A stretch of 18,168 nucleotides of DNA from Nymphaea colorata (taxonomy: Eukaryota > Streptophyta > Magnoliopsida > Nymphaeales > Nymphaeaceae), in assembly GCF_008831285.2 (NCBI RefSeq), contig NW_022204547.1:1-18168 (forward strand), in the 5' to 3' direction. A model generated the notes under the pieces. It searched no databases. It was given only the letters and a program-made list of their open reading frames with translations, and was not told where the DNA came from. Shown here piece after piece: positions 18,156 to 18,168 of this stretch; positions within the stretch are counted from its first letter, which is position 1, and each line of letters begins with the position of its first letter. Both the position numbers and the translations under genes were made by a program.

Positions 18156-18168
18156 TTTTCCTTTGTTA

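Larger units (their letters stand above)
13219..18168 (+). mobile_element. hAT-superfamily DNA transposon (runs off the right edge)
   Basis: The left end is placed at TAAGCCTGGGCACCGGG, a GC-rich terminus of the kind seen in plant hAT elements. It is followed by a GC-rich subterminal zone, a leader, a BED-finger/hAT transposase gene and repeat-rich 3' DNA. A second GC-rich CGGGC/GCCCG zone at 18001-18155 marks the approach of the right end. The terminal inverted repeat partner is not in the window. The preceding 8 bp, ACTAATAC (13211-13218), is the predicted target duplication. It lies at the very 3' end of P450 unit C. The transposase is damaged, so this copy is probably non-autonomous now. 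Confidence 0.85.

Noticed and set aside
18140-18168. Right terminus of the hAT element inside the window
   Set aside because: No inverted copy of the TAAGCCTGGGCACC terminus is present before the window ends; only subterminal GC-rich repeats are seen.

Overview
The window is nuclear DNA from a flowering plant. It holds fragments of plant CYP82-type cytochrome P450 genes, a decayed Ty1/copia retrotransposon with an initiator-Met-tRNA primer site, and a plant hAT transposon coding for a BED-finger transposase. Introns are GT-AG and the spacers are AT-rich. The species cannot be named from the sequence. I see no intact, plainly functional host gene.

Layout. (1) Positions 1-13205 are a degenerate head-to-tail array of three CYP82-like units, all on the minus strand. 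Unit A has its promoter and exon 1 (1333-2237, one single-base frameshift) and an intron (about 133-1332). Its second exon is not where it should be. Unit B has exon 2 (3953 to about 4588, frameshifted, K-helix Arg lost), an intron (about 4589-5945), an eroded piece of exon 1 (5946-6245), and the first few codons plus promoter beyond 10126. Unit C is only a 3' flank and a last few codons (about 13015-13205). Promoter, intron and 3'-flank similarities between units show that whole genes were duplicated.

(2) Positions 6246 to about 10125 are a Copia element (TNT1-like, minus strand) sitting in exon 1 of unit B. It has a complete 329-bp 3' LTR, but only about 42 bp of the 5' LTR remain. It carries an internal gag/protease deletion and many stops and frameshifts. 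Both integrase catalytic Asp codons read Asn. A deletion across the 5' LTR/host junction also removed about 240 bp of P450 exon 1.

(3) Position 13219 to the window end is most of an autonomous-type hAT element (plus strand). From left to right it has a GC-rich terminal region with a 16-bp perfect hairpin, a GC-rich leader with an exon-like open stretch, and a BED-finger + hAT transposase (15149-17092, with a likely last intron to 17234). It ends with several stacked tandem repeats and a GC-rich right subterminal region. The right end and its target duplication lie outside the window.

The genes do not form a working pathway. The window records P450 duplication followed by independent decay of each copy. 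I found no convincing new biological system; the points most worth checking are the deletion junctions, the pattern of G-to-A changes in the Copia element, and the localised damage and repeat architecture of the hAT element.
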